64,000 bases of DNA from Coenobita brevimanus (GCA_032717465.1 CM064683.1:37680542-37744541), one strand, 5' to 3'. Counted from the stretch's first letter, positions 10,460-22,547 are shown. Translations and numbers: made by a program. Notes: a model not told the origin generated them from the letters alone.

Positions 10460-10660
10460 GTTTCACTCTGGTTCCCTTCTTCACCAGACTCAACCACGCC
10501 AAACACTGAAACTATAGTCCACGTAACTCTAACCTGGCCTGAAACATGAACCTAGTCACGAAGAAGTGCTAGGGAAAGGACATGGGGGCGTAGCAGCACA
10601 TTTCCTACAACTGAGCTACGTGAAATAACCTGCAAAAGGAAGAAAATTTGGACAAAGTAA
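10460..10660 (+). repeat. Dispersed repeat R3, copy 2
   Basis: Matches copy 1 around CTAGTCACGAAGAAGTGC and ACTGAGCTACGTGAAATAAC. A poly(A) run follows at about 10659. Confidence 0.55.
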
Positions 10661-11019
10661 AAAAAAAAAAAAAAAAAACAAGTAAAGATGTCCATTTAAC
10701 ATTTTTCAACACATAATATTCACAGGTAAATTAAGGCAGCCTGAGAGTGTTAATTATCTCTATTTCAAGCTAGCTCTAAAATTGTCTGAAGAGAGGAAGA
10801 AAATAATAAGACGTCCTCGGGGTGAATGGCGCACCTCTCTCATGATCGGGTTGTGTCATCTTTTTCTTCTTCCTTATCCAGACGATATTCATGGAGGGAT
10901 TCGCAACACCTCTTCCTTGGCGATTTATTTTGTGTATTATTTATCTTTCCTACTCCGGACGATTTTATTCAGCTTAGGGGAGAGATTTTTTCAGACTGGA
11001 GGGGTTGGATTTAAGGCCA

Positions 11020-11450
11020 TATAGTCCGTAATGCCTCTTCCACAGCGATTCATTTTGCACTCTAAACCTTAACATTATATTGTACGTTATGTGTATCGTA
11101 ACCTTTCTTCCTTAGCGGTTTATTTTTCGTATTAAACCTTCATATTATATTGTATGTTATTTGTATCGTAACCTTTCTTCCTTAGCGGTTTATTTTTCAT
11201 ATTAAACCTTCATATTATATTGTATGTTATTTGTATCGTAATATTTCTTCCTTAGCGGTTTATTTGGCATATTAACACCTTAACATTATATTGTATGTTA
11301 TGTGTATCGTAACCTCTCTTCCTTAGCGATTTATTTTTCATCTTAAACCTTCATATTATATTGTATGTTATTTGTATCGTTACATTTATTCCTTAGTGAT
11401 TTATTTTGCATATTAACACCTTAACATTACATTTTACGTTTTCTATATCG
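11020..11450. repeat. 70-bp tandem array derived from family A MITE ends
   Basis: CTTCCTTAGCGGTTTATTTT-type sequence starts at 11037, 11107, 11177, 11247, 11318 and 11388: 70-71 bp period, six units. The first 35 bp of each unit match the subterminal MITE segment (CTTCCTAAGCGATTTATTTT); the rest is an AT-rich filler with TATATTGTATGTTAT. A partial MITE-like end (GCAACACCTCTTCCTTGGCG) lies just upstream at about 10902. Confidence 0.85.
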
Positions 11451-11497
11451 CTTCCATATCGTCAAAAATTGTAGGCCATATGTTAGGCCTATGTGGC

Positions 11498-11707
11498 ACT
11501 CTCGTCTGTTATGGAAGCTCCCTAACACCTTTTCCTAAGCGACTTATTTTGCTTATTACACACTGACCTTTCTTCGTGTCACGTAAATCATTGTAACATC
11601 GCCATACTCTGCATGGATAACATACAAGAGGATACTAACCAATCATATCCAAAAATAAATCGCTAAGGATGAGGTGTTAGGGAGCTTACTTAACAGAAGA
11701 GAATACG
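11498..11707. mobile_element. Family A MITE, copy A5
   Basis: CTCTCGTCTGTTATGGAAGC at the left and GCTTACTTAACAGAAGAGAA at the right are inverted; GCTCCCTAACACCTTTTCC and GGATGAGGTGTTAGGGAGC follow inward. The internal region matches A1 (TAACATACAAGAGGATACTAACC). Confidence 0.85.
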
Positions 11708-11734
11708 GACTTGAGTTTCGTCCCTCAGCGCCTC

Positions 11735-12235
11735 TTATTTCACGTAGCTCAATGGCAGATTAAAACATCCTTTCCATTGCACTTCTTCGTGACTGGCATT
11801 ATATTCTAGTAGCCTACTATGGCTTTACATCCTTTCCATTCCACTTCTTCGTGACTGGCATCATATTCTAGTATTGTGGCTCTGCATCCTTTCCATTGCA
11901 CTTCTTCGTGACTGGCATTATATTCTAGTAGCCTACTATGGCTTTACATCCTTTCCATTCCCCTTCTTCGTGACTAGCATCATATTCTAGCACTATGACT
12001 CTACATCTTTTTTATTGCACTTCTTCGTGATTAGCATCATATTCTAATACTGTGGCTCTACATCATTTCCACTGCACTTCTTCGTGACTAGCATCATATT
12101 CTAGTATTGTGGCTCTACATCCTTTCCATTGCACTTCTTCGTGACTAGCTTCATATTCTAGTACTATAGCTCTACATCCTTTCCACTGCACTTCTTCGTG
12201 ACTGGCATCATATTCTAGTGTTACTGTACTGCTAT
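11735..12235. repeat. 57-bp tandem array inside an inverted R3 repeat
   Basis: CTTCTTCGTGACT starts at 11782, 11844, 11901, 11963, 12020, 12077, 12134 and 12191, giving steps of 57 with two of 62. The left flank (CACGTAGCTCAATGGCAG) is the reverse complement of the R3 repeat, so one internal piece of R3 has been amplified eightfold. Confidence 0.85.
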
Positions 12236-12414
12236 AACTCAGTATTCTAGGTCAGTGGTCGTCAATCGTGTTCCTACCAAGTCCTCCCCTACATCACGCC
12301 GTCCACCCCCCAGCCCCCACCGACCCGACACTGAATATAGGATGGTAATATATTAAGACTCTGGGCGCAGATTATATGTTAGGAATAATGTTGGAATATG
12401 ATAACCTCGTTGGA

Positions 12415-12650
12415 ATAAGAACACCATGTGGAGAGGATGGAGAGCGAGAGACTAACGAGGAAAGTGTATGCGAGTGAAGTGGAGGGGAGGGGGAGGCCGA
12501 GGATGAGATGGAGGTTTGGAGAGGTTTACGAGAGAAGGGAGAGTGAGCTGGGAGCAAGGCAGTGAAGTGGCACTGGACAGGGCGACATGGAGGAGATTTG
12601 TTTGTGGCCAACCCTTACGAGATTGAGGCGTATGGCAATAGATAGACAGA
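12415..12650 (+). mobile_element. RTE-like LINE 3' end, copy E3
   Basis: CATGTGGAGAGGATGGAGAG through GGAGGCCGAGGATGAGATGG to TTGTTTGTGGCCAACCC and a tail GGCAATAGATAGACAGACAG. Confidence 0.8.
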
Positions 12651-13083
12651 CAGTGTGACCATAATGCTTCTCACTGTTACCTGCATCATAACTAACAGTG
12701 AGAAATAGACTGGTGAGAATGTGACCCAGTGAAAACAGGTGTTCTCACTCCAACAGTACTCTTAACGAATTATCGGACGAATGGCGCCAGAATAAGTCGG
12801 TCTTGATGTGCCGGCGCCCTAAGTCCGTAATGATACTACAATAGATACCATCAAATGGTTGAAACTGTAATAACTACCGGTATTAAGCAGTTAAGCGTTA
12901 ACATCATAGTCAGTGTACAACGATATTACGCACGAGCGAAACTAATTACTTCATGAAGAAAACAAACACTAGCACTAATTCATCGTAGAATGGTACTCTG
13001 ACGGCTATTGTAAGACTAACGAAATTATAATTACTCCATTTGGCAAGGAAGCATGTTTTAAATGTGACAGCCAGTATTAATCT

Positions 13084-14014
13084 TCAGTGTGAAGGCTGGG
13101 CTTGTTCTGTGCAAACAAGAATATCAAATCGAGGAGCAGTATCAGGCAGACATAAGACGAAGGTCATGCTCCACATTAAGCCGTGCGCGGTGTTTAAATT
13201 TTCACGTACAGCAGCGTTGAAAATCCTTGCTCATATAGGTAAATACTAGTGACCATCAGCAAAGACCTCACAGCAACACCAGCTACAGGATGGTGCAGCT
13301 CACTCATTTCATACTAGAATTTGGTCAGGGGAAATGTTTCAAATGCATCTTTTGCAACAAAGTCGTTCACCAACTCCAGAATTCTTCTTGCATGTTATGT
13401 CCTAGAAGGTGCACATAAACAATGTATGGATTTCTAATTACTTTTTTATTCCAACTCGCTTAGTTCCAGGAAATAAGACAGCAACTCCATCCGCAGGGAA
13501 GATGTGTGTGCACAAGGGGCATCAGTTCTGGTTCTCCAGTGCCTTTGCTTTTATCAAGCGCCTCACTAAGGTGTTCAGACATGCTAAGATTTCTTTTTTG
13601 ACCTTCCCTTCCCACAGCTCCGGCTTCACGTTGAATGACCCAAGTTTCCCCATGAAATTAATCACTGTGGTAAGACGGCCTTGGAGGGGTAAGTTTAACG
13701 AGTTTTGAGGAATGAATATATTCTTCAGGTAGGCCGGCTTCTCGAGTCACTGGGGCTGTCAATTTCTTGGTGAACTCAAGCAACTTGTTGTCACGTTTGG
13801 AGAATGTGGAAAGCTCCTTCTTCGGTGACTCTGCCCCTGATGTCACATTTCCCCGCGACAACCAGCGAACCTCGGTGTGAGGGAGGAATATTTCTTCATC
13901 TGCTCCAGCAAGACACAATCCAGCAAGACAGTCCCTCCAAGAAAAAACAAAAACAAGATAACCGAGAGCCAACTTCAAGATCCGTTCCTTTCGAGATGCC
14001 TGGACACACCGCAT
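13084..14014 (-). pseudogene. hAT-superfamily (ZBED/GTF2IRD2-like) transposase relic
   Basis: Minus-strand reading gives FLPHTEVRWLSRGNV (about 13836-13880), matching the HTEVRWLSRG signature of hAT-derived transposase-like proteins. Further on come INFMGKLGSFNVKPELWEG (about 13605-13665), then the C-terminal dimerisation region: SIYLYEQGFSTLL and HRARLNVEHDLRLMSA, and finally FDILVCTEQAQPSH before a TGA at 13084. The order and spacing match the family, but the pieces lie in different frames with stops between, so it is inactive. The N-terminal zinc-finger part was not seen. Confidence 0.75.
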
Positions 14015-14094
14015 TTAAAACACTGGAGGTCATAGGCAGAGGGAAATACAGACATTAAAAACTGGACTGACGATTCTGTAAGCAGGTTTCTAAC

Positions 14095-14335
14095 TTCTGA
14101 CGGTGATTTGAGAAGAGTGAGAGACTGACGAAGAAAGTGTATGTGAGTGAGGTGGAGGGGTCGAGATGGAGGGGAAGGCCAAGGATGAGACGGTGGGATG
14201 GAGTGGAGAGGTATATAAGAGAGGGGGGTGTGAATTGGGAGCAGAGCAGTGAAATGGCGGGGTACAGGGTGACGTGGAGGCGATTTGTTTGTGGCCAGCC
14301 CGTATAAGGGATTAAGGAGTCTGGTAATAGATTAA
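14095..14335 (+). mobile_element. RTE-like LINE 3' end, copy E4
   Basis: GAGAGACTGACGAAGAAAGT to GGCGATTTGTTTGTGGCCAG and TCTGGTAATAGATTAATAG. It abuts the transposase relic on its left and an S1 SINE on its right. Confidence 0.8.
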
Positions 14336-14384
14336 TAGAAAAATTTAAGGATGTTGCTGTCAAAAAACAAAAACAAAAACAAAA

Positions 14385-14862
14385 ATCATCCACTATCCAA
14401 ACTTTTTTGTCCCATCAGGATCGAAGGAGCCCTGGGCTAGGCTACTCACTCCCTACATTTAAAGCAAGGGCGACCAGCCTCGCTCGTCCCTGAGTGGCAT
14501 CTGAGGTATAAAATCCACACAGTCCACGGATGTAGCGTAAACACTACGGTAACGGGTTAACTGGTTGGAATACCTAAACCCACTAAACCACCTGACGGTT
14601 TGTGGTTATATGTAATGACGTAGTCAAAGGGGTGGCTAGATACCCACTAAAGGCTTTCCTTGGCCCAACTCATAACTGCACTTGGCCATACTTTAGGCTC
14701 CACTTTCAAAAATCCCAGCTACGCTCCTGCTATATGTTTACCACCCAGTGTACCAAATGGTTCATGGTTTACAGGAAACCATTTGGTTTGTCATTCAGTG
14801 TAGTTATGCAAAGGCATCATTAAAATTACATCAGCTGAGTGGTCGTAGGCGCCCCAACCGCC
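14385..14862 (-). mobile_element. S1 composite SINE, copy b
   Basis: Inverted full-length-type copy: left CATCCACTATCC, GGGCTAGGCTACTCACTCCC and CCCTGAGTGGCATC are the 3' body; CCACTAAACCACC is the reverse A-box; CAGGAAACCATTTGG marks the hairpin region. A short poly(A) run follows at 14864. Confidence 0.8.
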
Positions 14863-14879
14863 GGAAAAAAAAAAAAAAA

Positions 14880-15175
14880 AAAATTAGTTAAAAATTTACC
14901 TTAACTTCTCGCAAACCATTGCAGTGGTCGCTGACATATCGTGATCCTCCTCACTCCACAACAGGGTTTTAATTTGAAGTCCTTCACTTACATCAACAGT
15001 CCGCGTCACCGAGTTCCTGACGTATTTGTCGCTCCAATATACAGCACTAAGGTTTATATTTTACCACAAGCTATCATTGCCAGTTTAAACGCTAGATTTC
15101 ACCTCTCAATCATTCCTGCGCATCTATAAACTAATATTATGTATTAATATGAGGAATTTATAAATCGCTCTACAC
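14880..15175. other. No gene recognised
   Basis: AT-rich; the ORF at 14941-15129 has no recognisable domain. Confidence 0.4.
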
Positions 15176-15189
15176 ACCGTAGGCCACAC

Positions 15190-15260
15190 CTCACCGATGG
15201 CGGGAAAACTGAAGCGCAGCAACGCCCGGCAACGTATATATCTCGATAAATTGTTGAGGT
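15190..15260 (+). promoter_or_regulatory. Candidate promoter / first exon with a short basic ORF
   Basis: A CpG-rich island of about 70 bp in AT-rich DNA. It contains GATGGCGGGAAAA (E2F-like on the other strand) and an ATG opening MAGKLKRSNARQRIYLDKLL, followed by TTGAG|GTTAGC, a possible donor. The family was not recognised, and no second exon was found. Confidence 0.25.
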
Positions 15261-16310
15261 TAGCTCTGTTTTTCATCACTTCTTGATGCTTGCTTATGAT
15301 TTTTTTACTTTATTTCATTTACATTTATTTTTTGCGAAAAATATTGCTTATTACCGATTTTCTCGGAACTTCGAATTTAAAACTGACTCGGTGTTTTTAT
15401 GGCAGTCGGTATTAGACAGACAGTATTTTGAAACTTGAAAAAGAAAAATGCAGACAATAGAACCGCTAGAAACACCTATCTCGAGTTGTTTTGTATTTTT
15501 AAAGATGCATATACTGTCATAATTATGAGGATGGCACATGAATAATCTGATAGCCTATATTCGTATATAGGCCTATCTTTATGAGATAAGCTGGCTCTTC
15601 TTCTCTGATGAAAGTGCTGTTACGTTTAAATGAAGAGGAAGTTACAGTATAGGGTAAAAACTGATAAAAATAAATTTTGGCAGGTTTTGCAATGGGCAGT
15701 TTTCAAGTAACATACAAATTTGCCTATTCTGCTAGGCTACCCGTTACTGTTATGAGTAATGTAACAAATAACCCCCAAAGTCGGCAGACCTGGAGAAGCG
15801 TAATATTTGGAATAGCATGTAATTAATAGTGGAATATTACAGACTTTTAGGGTAAATGGCAACTTCCTTGCAGTGCCGCCATGAATACTGTATTGTTTAC
15901 GTTAGCATTATATGAAAGCTTAAGTAATGCCATGCTTGCCTAACATGTATTTACATGGTGTTTATATTCGATTAATGAGCAGTCTAAACCACTTACTCTG
16001 TATAGCTCTAACTGCACCATTTTTGCAAAGAACTTGCATCTCCATCACAAGATTTTTTGACGTCATATACTGCAGATAAGTAAACTAAATACATAGCTGT
16101 CCTCTACGTACTAAATTAACCTTTATGCGAAAATCATTCCTAAGACGAATAAAATCATGCCCACGCAGCAGGATGAATGAACTAATCACACTAACATTGG
16201 GAAGTTAACATTAATTTCTTGGACTTTCGCCCAGTAGCCAGCAGTATCTGAAAATCTGAATCTCGTTTTTCTCTCTTGGGTCACATTAGATAAGATTATA
16301 TCAATGTCAG
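15260..16310. other. No gene recognised
   Basis: AT-rich intergenic-type sequence; no repeat family identified and no supported ORF. Confidence 0.5.
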
Positions 16311-16312
16311 TC

Positions 16313-16465
16313 CAGCAATCACCCATTATCCAACCTTATTGTCCCAGGAAGAGCACAGGAGGTAGGTTAGGCTACTTCATACAATGGAAGAATTACCAGT
16401 CAGCCATCCTTGAGAGGCACTGCAGAGCATTAAATCCTAACCATACCTTGGATATAAACACAATA
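16313..16465 (-). mobile_element. S1 composite SINE, 3' part, copy c
   Basis: CACCCATTATCCAACC, TTGTCCCAGGAAGAGCACAG and TAGGTTAGGCTAC are the inverted S1 3' body, decayed. Confidence 0.55.
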
Positions 16466-16599
16466 GGCCACATCAAACCAGAGCACATTAACCCAGCAGA
16501 CCACCAGGGATCTATGTTTGCCGTATGGTTACTGTGTCGTCAGTGGTGTCACTGTAGGACTCTCGGTTTGTGAGAGGAACCAGGTGTGTTTTCTGAGGC

Positions 16600-18015
16600 A
16601 TGAGCGGAACTGGCTGACGCTTTCTTATGCTCTACGTCCCTGTCCACCTAGCAGCTAGTAGGCAGTCAGCATCAAATTCCTGTTGCCTCTCCTATTTTTC
16701 TCTCCAAAGACTTTGAAAACTGGTGTGGTGAAACCGTAGCAACTGACACGGATGAATTTATTTGGCCCCAGATCAGTTTCGTCAGTGCCTTTAGCTACAG
16801 ACTTACCAAACAGATTTTTGAAATGTATGGAGAAAGAAGCAGGAGAGGCAACATGAATTTTGTCAGTGACTACTGTACCTTGAGGTAAACCATGGAAGAA
16901 TGTACAAATTTCTAACACACACACAGACACACACAAAGCATATGACACCAATTATCTTGCATGCACACCACCTCTTCACTACACATCCCTTTCCAACATG
17001 ACCTAAGCCATCATGAGGGGTTTTTCTAGCTGTAAGCCTATGCTATGGTGAGGTTCAGTCCTGCTGTGGAATACAATGAACTGCACAATTGCTGCCCAGT
17101 GTAGCACTAAGTGGTTCCTGGGGTATGATTCTGAAACATACAGTACAGTATTTACAATCAACTCCCTGTGATAAGTTACATTTGTTGCAGCAGGAAGAAA
17201 CAGAGACAAACAAAGTGCCTGCACTCCTTTTCTATTGTCATTCCAGCTAAAACAAACATTTTTACTATAATTTCCATTCGTAAATAAGTTTCTTGTTTTT
17301 TCTTTGGGGGAAGAGGTAGAAACACTGTTCCATGTCATTCTGGCAGAGCAAATCTGAGTTACAATTGGGAAATAATCGTAAATATGTATAAGAATCCCAC
17401 CCCTAGGTTGCAGGGAATCATTTGGCTTATCTGTGTGGTCATCTGAAGGCAGGACTAGAAGGACATCAATTGCTACTATTCATCTTATCTGCAACTTACA
17501 TTCTCATTAAAATGCTTGTAGAAGCCCTTCTTTAATTTACCACTATCAGTTATATCCCCTTCACTCCCCTCCTTTATGTAAGTGCACTTGAAAGCCACAA
17601 ATATCTATCTATCTAGCCACAAATATTTGTACTTATTTTTCTTTCCACTACTGGCTTCTTATTTTCATCATCATCCCAAACTCTTTTCCCACTTACCAAT
17701 AAGGTTTCATATTTCCATTTATGATATATAATATTTTCAGTTTATACAGTACAGCAAAATCTTCTAAACCTGTCAATGAACGTCTCAATGGTTGCCAACG
17801 CTTACTCTTCAAATAAACTTTTCATCCACCATTAGTTATCATTTATGTACTTTCTGCTCACTTTATCTTCCCCTCTCTTTCAAGGAAATCTGTTCATTAA
17901 TATTCTAGAAGGCATTTACCAAGTACAGTACATCATTCTTTCTACACAGTCATCATCATCATCCCATTTCCTACTTCCACCTGCAGCTTGGGCGAGGTAA
18001 GGTCCAGAAATAAAA
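16600..18015. other. No gene recognised
   Basis: Non-coding sequence; a fragment GAATCATTTGGCTTATC with GTCATCTGAAGGCA near 17415 resembles the inverted S1 5' part. ORFs present are short and featureless. Confidence 0.4.
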
Positions 18016-18019
18016 AAAA

Positions 18020-18095
18020 GAAAAGTACACAGAAGCATAAGGGCCCTGGGCTAGGCTACTCAGTCCTGACATTTAAGGCAACAGTAACCAAGCCA
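18020..18095 (-). mobile_element. S1 SINE fragment, copy d
   Basis: GGGCCCTGGGCTAGGCTACT followed by GACATTTAAGGCAACAG matches the inverted S1 body. Confidence 0.55.
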
Positions 18096-18349
18096 ACTAT
18101 AATACATTATTGTACATGCAGGAACAGCGAAAAACTTGCTATTCAAAATTCATTTACTGTCTCCTACCTAGTCTCCAAGGTCCTCCATGGAGTTCCATCA
18201 GGTGGGTATCTGTGTACTATGTACATAATGATGAGGTGAACTGTTACTCTGCTTTAAAGACATATACAGACAACACAGTACTTGTTACATGCCACCCTGC
18301 ATGTAACACTTATTGTACAGTCTATTCCATATAAGTTACACTCAGCCAT

Positions 18350-18540
18350 GACTCACATCCCTCCACATCTTCCATACTCTTTCTCTCTCAGCTTCACACT
18401 CTTCTACATTTGCCCATACTTCCTTACTCTTACTTTTCCACTCTGCCCATGCTTTCTCACTCACACCCTTCCACATCCACCCACACTTCCTCACACCCTT
18501 CTACAACTACCCATGCTCCCTCACTCTCATTCTTTCAAGG
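18350..18540 (+). repeat. Degenerate C/T-rich tandem
   Basis: CTTCCACATCCACCCACACT-like units of about 25-30 bp. Confidence 0.6.
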
Positions 18541-18720
18541 TGCTGAAGAGGGACACCTTCACGTGGTGGCACTGGTATAATCATGTGGCTCCACTGCCTG
18601 GTTACACAAATGTCCCTCAGTACCCTCCCCACCCAATGAAAGAAGCACTGTGGACTACAGGAAAAGGGTAATTTCAACATGCAGTCCACTGGGTTCACAT
18701 TTCAAATGAACCTTGGGCCA
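18537..18720 (-). repeat. Dispersed repeat R2, copy 1
   Basis: Inverted copy of a family of about 180 bp. On the minus strand: GAACCCAGTGGACTGCA, then GAGGGACATTTGTGTAACC, then GTGCCACCACGTGAAGGTG. Other copies at 20615-20785, 21588-21750, 23335-23440 and 56255-56420. Non-coding; origin unknown. Confidence 0.65.
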
Positions 18721-19304
18721 CATCATTATCATCTTCCTTCCACACCTATCCATACTCCCACACTCACACCTTTCCACACTTCCTCACTTTAACTCACCTA
18801 TAACTACAGTCCACTCCAAATCAGAATTACAGCTACAAGTAATGGAGTTAGGGTGAGAGTACAGATAAGTATGGTACGGTGAGAGTCATGGCTGAGCTTA
18901 ATCATAATTTGTAATGGACTATATTACAGAAATAGCTGGACTGGAATTATGTTCTGTCCCCACACTCTCTCCACAATCACTCCAGCATATGTTTTCCTCT
19001 GGTAATGAATTGGAAAAACTAGTATTGTCCAAGTTTTATATACAGTGGGTAATGTCTTCCAAGTTTCATATACAGTAAGTAATGTTTTCCTGGTGTTTCT
19101 AGGATTATGTCATCCAATACTGTACAGTACATAGGAAGCACTGATTTCTGTGTGTCTGTTATGAATAAATTGGAGAGGTGCAGTCTGGTACAATAACAAG
19201 GTATCTCTTGGTACTTCTGTGGACAAATGTGCCGTATAAGTTACACTTCCTCAACACCAATTTCCAGCAAGATGATCAACAGTAATGCAAGTATTGAAGT
19301 TAGT

Positions 19305-19485
19305 TATGGCTTCCTAGCATCTTTTCCTTACCATTTTATTTCTGGATATGACATGTTCATAATCTCTTGTATGTTATTTATGCAATTTACACTGACATTA
19401 TAAGGCCATAAATAATATACATGAGAATGGAAAGATACAATAAGGATAATAAACTGCTAAGGAATAGGTGCTACAAAGCCTCGAA
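19305..19485. mobile_element. Family A MITE, decayed copy A6
   Basis: GGCTTCCTAGCATCTTTTCC near 19308 and GGAATAGGTGCTACAAAGCC near 19461 are the mutated inverted ends; GATAATAAACTGCTAAGG matches the right subterminal part. Confidence 0.65.
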
Positions 19486-19489
19486 AGCT

Positions 19490-20560
19490 CACATAATACA
19501 AGCCTAACAGTGTATCCTCAAAGCCACAATTATGTACAGTGGGGAGTAATAGGTAAAGAGAGTACATGGAAAGAGTTTATGAGGGATTTCAAAGTTCAAA
19601 AGTAAGCCTCCCATAAAAGATTAGAAACTTGTAACTTTATCCCAAACAAACCACTCATTCAACACAACTAATGATGGTAACGATGAACTCATGATTAACC
19701 ACTCCTGCCTGATGGTGTATTTCTTTACTGTATTCTATGTACAGTCAACCAAAAAATTATTGACTCACTTACAGCACTGATCATTCTGAAACATGGAAGA
19801 AACACTGTAGTAAATGGAGAACCCCATGATAACAAGTGCAAGTCTTGTCTTTGGTAATTATTAGGACTCGAAAATGCATAAAACTTCACATACTGAGCAT
19901 TATATTTTTTTAAGCATCAAGATAACAGATTCCCCTGTGCCTGCAGAACTCACTCATTTTTGCATCTATCAAATGCAAGGGATGCAATACTTTTTTGGTT
20001 GATTCTGCCTCCAAATGATATTGATCTGGTTTGTACAGATTTTCCTTACTGCAGATGTCAGATTTAGTTATATTCAACTCCTTTAATACTTGGGTTGAAC
20101 AGAATCGTTAAATAAAATCACTTGGCGGTAATCTTATTAAAATGAAAAACACATCATCAAAGTGAAGGGATTAATACATGCAGAGTTCTAAACTTTAATT
20201 CAAGAATCCATCTAAAATTTAAATATTTCACTACAATAAAAAAAAAATAATAATAATAATAAAAAAACAAATAAAAAAATAAAAACATCAAAAAGCTGAC
20301 AGGATATTCAGCAAGGTTGTAACAGCATGAGGAAATAGACCAAAGACAGAGAAATGGACCCAAGTTTATCAGATGTTTTGCCAAGCAGGCTTCTTTAGGG
20401 TGCAGCCACACCTGCTTAAAACATGTGATCGACACAATGAAACAAAGCACAAGATTAAAGCTGCTGCATTATCCAGGTCTGAATACTGTACGGTCCTCTG
20501 AGCCTCATTTCCTATTGTCAATTACATGTTTGGAGAAAACAGGGCCACACCCTTAAGAAT
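19490..20560. other. No gene recognised
   Basis: AT-rich non-coding sequence; A/T homopolymer-rich patch at 20225-20290. Confidence 0.5.
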
Positions 20561-20614
20561 GACTATTCCTGGAGAAGTCTGCTTGGTAGTAGCAACAGTA
20601 GTTATTAACTCACA

Positions 20615-20785
20615 TTCATATGAAATGTAAACACAGTGGACTGCAGACTGAAGCTGCCCTCCTGCATTCCACCAATCTCCTTTCAAGTGACTGGGCGAGA
20701 GCTGAGGGATGTTTGTATAACCAGACAGCAAAGTCGACCTGTTTTATAGGAGCCACCACATGAAGGTATCCCTCTTCTGCATCTT
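20615..20785 (+). repeat. Dispersed repeat R2, copy 2
   Basis: CAGTGGACTGCAGACTGAAG to GAGGGATGTTTGTATAACC and CCACCACATGAAGG. Confidence 0.65.
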
Positions 20786-21587
20786 AGTTTGCTTGGTGCA
20801 TTATCTATTAAATTTAGGTCCCTTCTCTGCATTAGTTTTTTTTTTTTTTTTTTTTAAATGTCAAACACATTTGAGATTCAATGTTCTCAGCACCACTACA
20901 TTTGTTATTGCTATCACCCTAGAAGGAATATGGCAAACTGTTATTCGATGGCATGTTCAGAGAGCATCTTCCTGAGAACAAGTACCGGTAATAAGCAAAA
21001 AAAAAAATGGTAACATCCAATCCCATCCACCCCCTGCAAGGTGTAGAAGTACAAGACTAGGCTACCAAAGTTCAGTACATTTAAGGGTAGATGCCCAGTC
21101 AACTTCCCTACATGGCAATACATAACTGAAAAGCCTCCAGTCACCTCTTGGGGATCAAACCTGTGCACGGGCATCACCGATCACCATGATGCATAGTACA
21201 ATACTGCAAAAGGATGAAACACAAAATGTATATGTATTAAGAGTACATGTGTTCATGGCAGAGTATACATACATGTCCTGTGTAGAGAAAAAAGTACGAA
21301 TATGTTTGATCTGGATTGCAAGGAACTGGCCAATTCAACCAGGCACTCCTGGAGATCTTTTGTTGAAGTTTAAGCTGAAGGACAGTGTGTTGTGGTTCAC
21401 GAGGTAAATGAGTATGCTATGGTATGGGGGCCTGCATTACAATGAGAACATACTGGACTGATTGTGAGTTGTACTTTGTGCTGGTACTGAAGCAGAAAGG
21501 ATGTGCACATGAATTCTGAAAATATACATCAAATGTATAGTATTAAATGTACAACAGTAGTAGTAACTGCAACCTCAGTTCATTTGG

Positions 21588-21750
21588 ACATGAACCCAGT
21601 AAACTGCAGGCTGAAGTTGCCCCTCTCCTGCAGTCTACCTTTCTCTTTATGGGGGACAGGGAGGGAGTTGATGGATGTTTGTATAACCTGGCAGCTGATC
21701 ATATCAGTGCCACCACATGAAGGCACCCTTCTCCAGCATCCATGTGTTGA
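21588..21750 (+). repeat. Dispersed repeat R2, copy 3
   Basis: GAACCCAGTAAACTGCAGGC to GATGGATGTTTGTATAACC and GTGCCACCACATGAAGGCAC; the best-preserved copy. Confidence 0.7.
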
Positions 21751-21889
21751 CTGGCAGCTTTATAGTGAAAAGTGTGGTAAGTGAATGAAGCATATTAATT
21801 GAGGAATTAGTGCACAGTCTTCACTACCGCTTCTGTAGACCTAACCTAGTGGTGTAATGGTGGGTGATAGAAGGTGGAAGGTGCAGTGG

Positions 21890-22345
21890 CTTGCACAGTA
21901 TGATTCTTCTATTTGACACTATTCAGTACAACAATCACAAATTGTATACAAACAGTCATAACCCGAACATAAATGTAGCAGTCATATATCACACAGTTAT
22001 CACCTAATCGTATATCCAAGTCACACCACACAGCCATCACCCACACATATATCTAAGACAGTGATAATTCATGACAATCAACCAAAAATATATACAGTCA
22101 CATATTGGTTTTTACACACACACACACACACGTAAATCAAGCAGTCATATACCAGACACTCATTACCCAAAATGAATCCAACAGTCACATTAAGAGATAC
22201 TCATCACCCATATGTAAATCTAACAGTTATTTATGATAGACAGACACCAGCCAAATGTAAATCAGCCATTCACAAGCCACACAGTCAGCACCCAAATGTA
22301 AATCAAACATTCACATACCACACAGCCATCATCCACTGTTGCCAA
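21890..22345 (+). repeat. Degenerate tandem of about 35-50 bp
   Basis: CATATACCACACAGTCATCA-CCC and AAATGTAAATC units recur some ten times (with a short CA run at 22116); an aged minisatellite that also continues at about 22800-22930. Confidence 0.6.
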
Positions 22346-22505
22346 TGTTGTTGATCAACCACAGTCTGCCTGGCTGAGCAGACCCATCAACCACAGGCAA
22401 GCAACTGCCCCTGTACGGCTGCGTCGTGCAGTGAACTGATGTTCCCTAGAGAGGGTCTCAACATGTGGTAGTTTGGTTCTTGGGTGGATGCCGCATTTAT
22501 ATCTC
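22345..22505 (-). repeat. Dispersed repeat R4, copy 1
   Basis: Its reverse complement shares GGGGCAG-TGCTTGC and TCTGC-CAGCCAG-CAGACTG with 60265-60450; GGTTCTTGGGTGGATGC links it to 23860-23965. Confidence 0.5.
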
Positions 22506-22547
22506 TCCAATCACTTAACAGGGGCAACATAGTAGGCTCCACATCAT

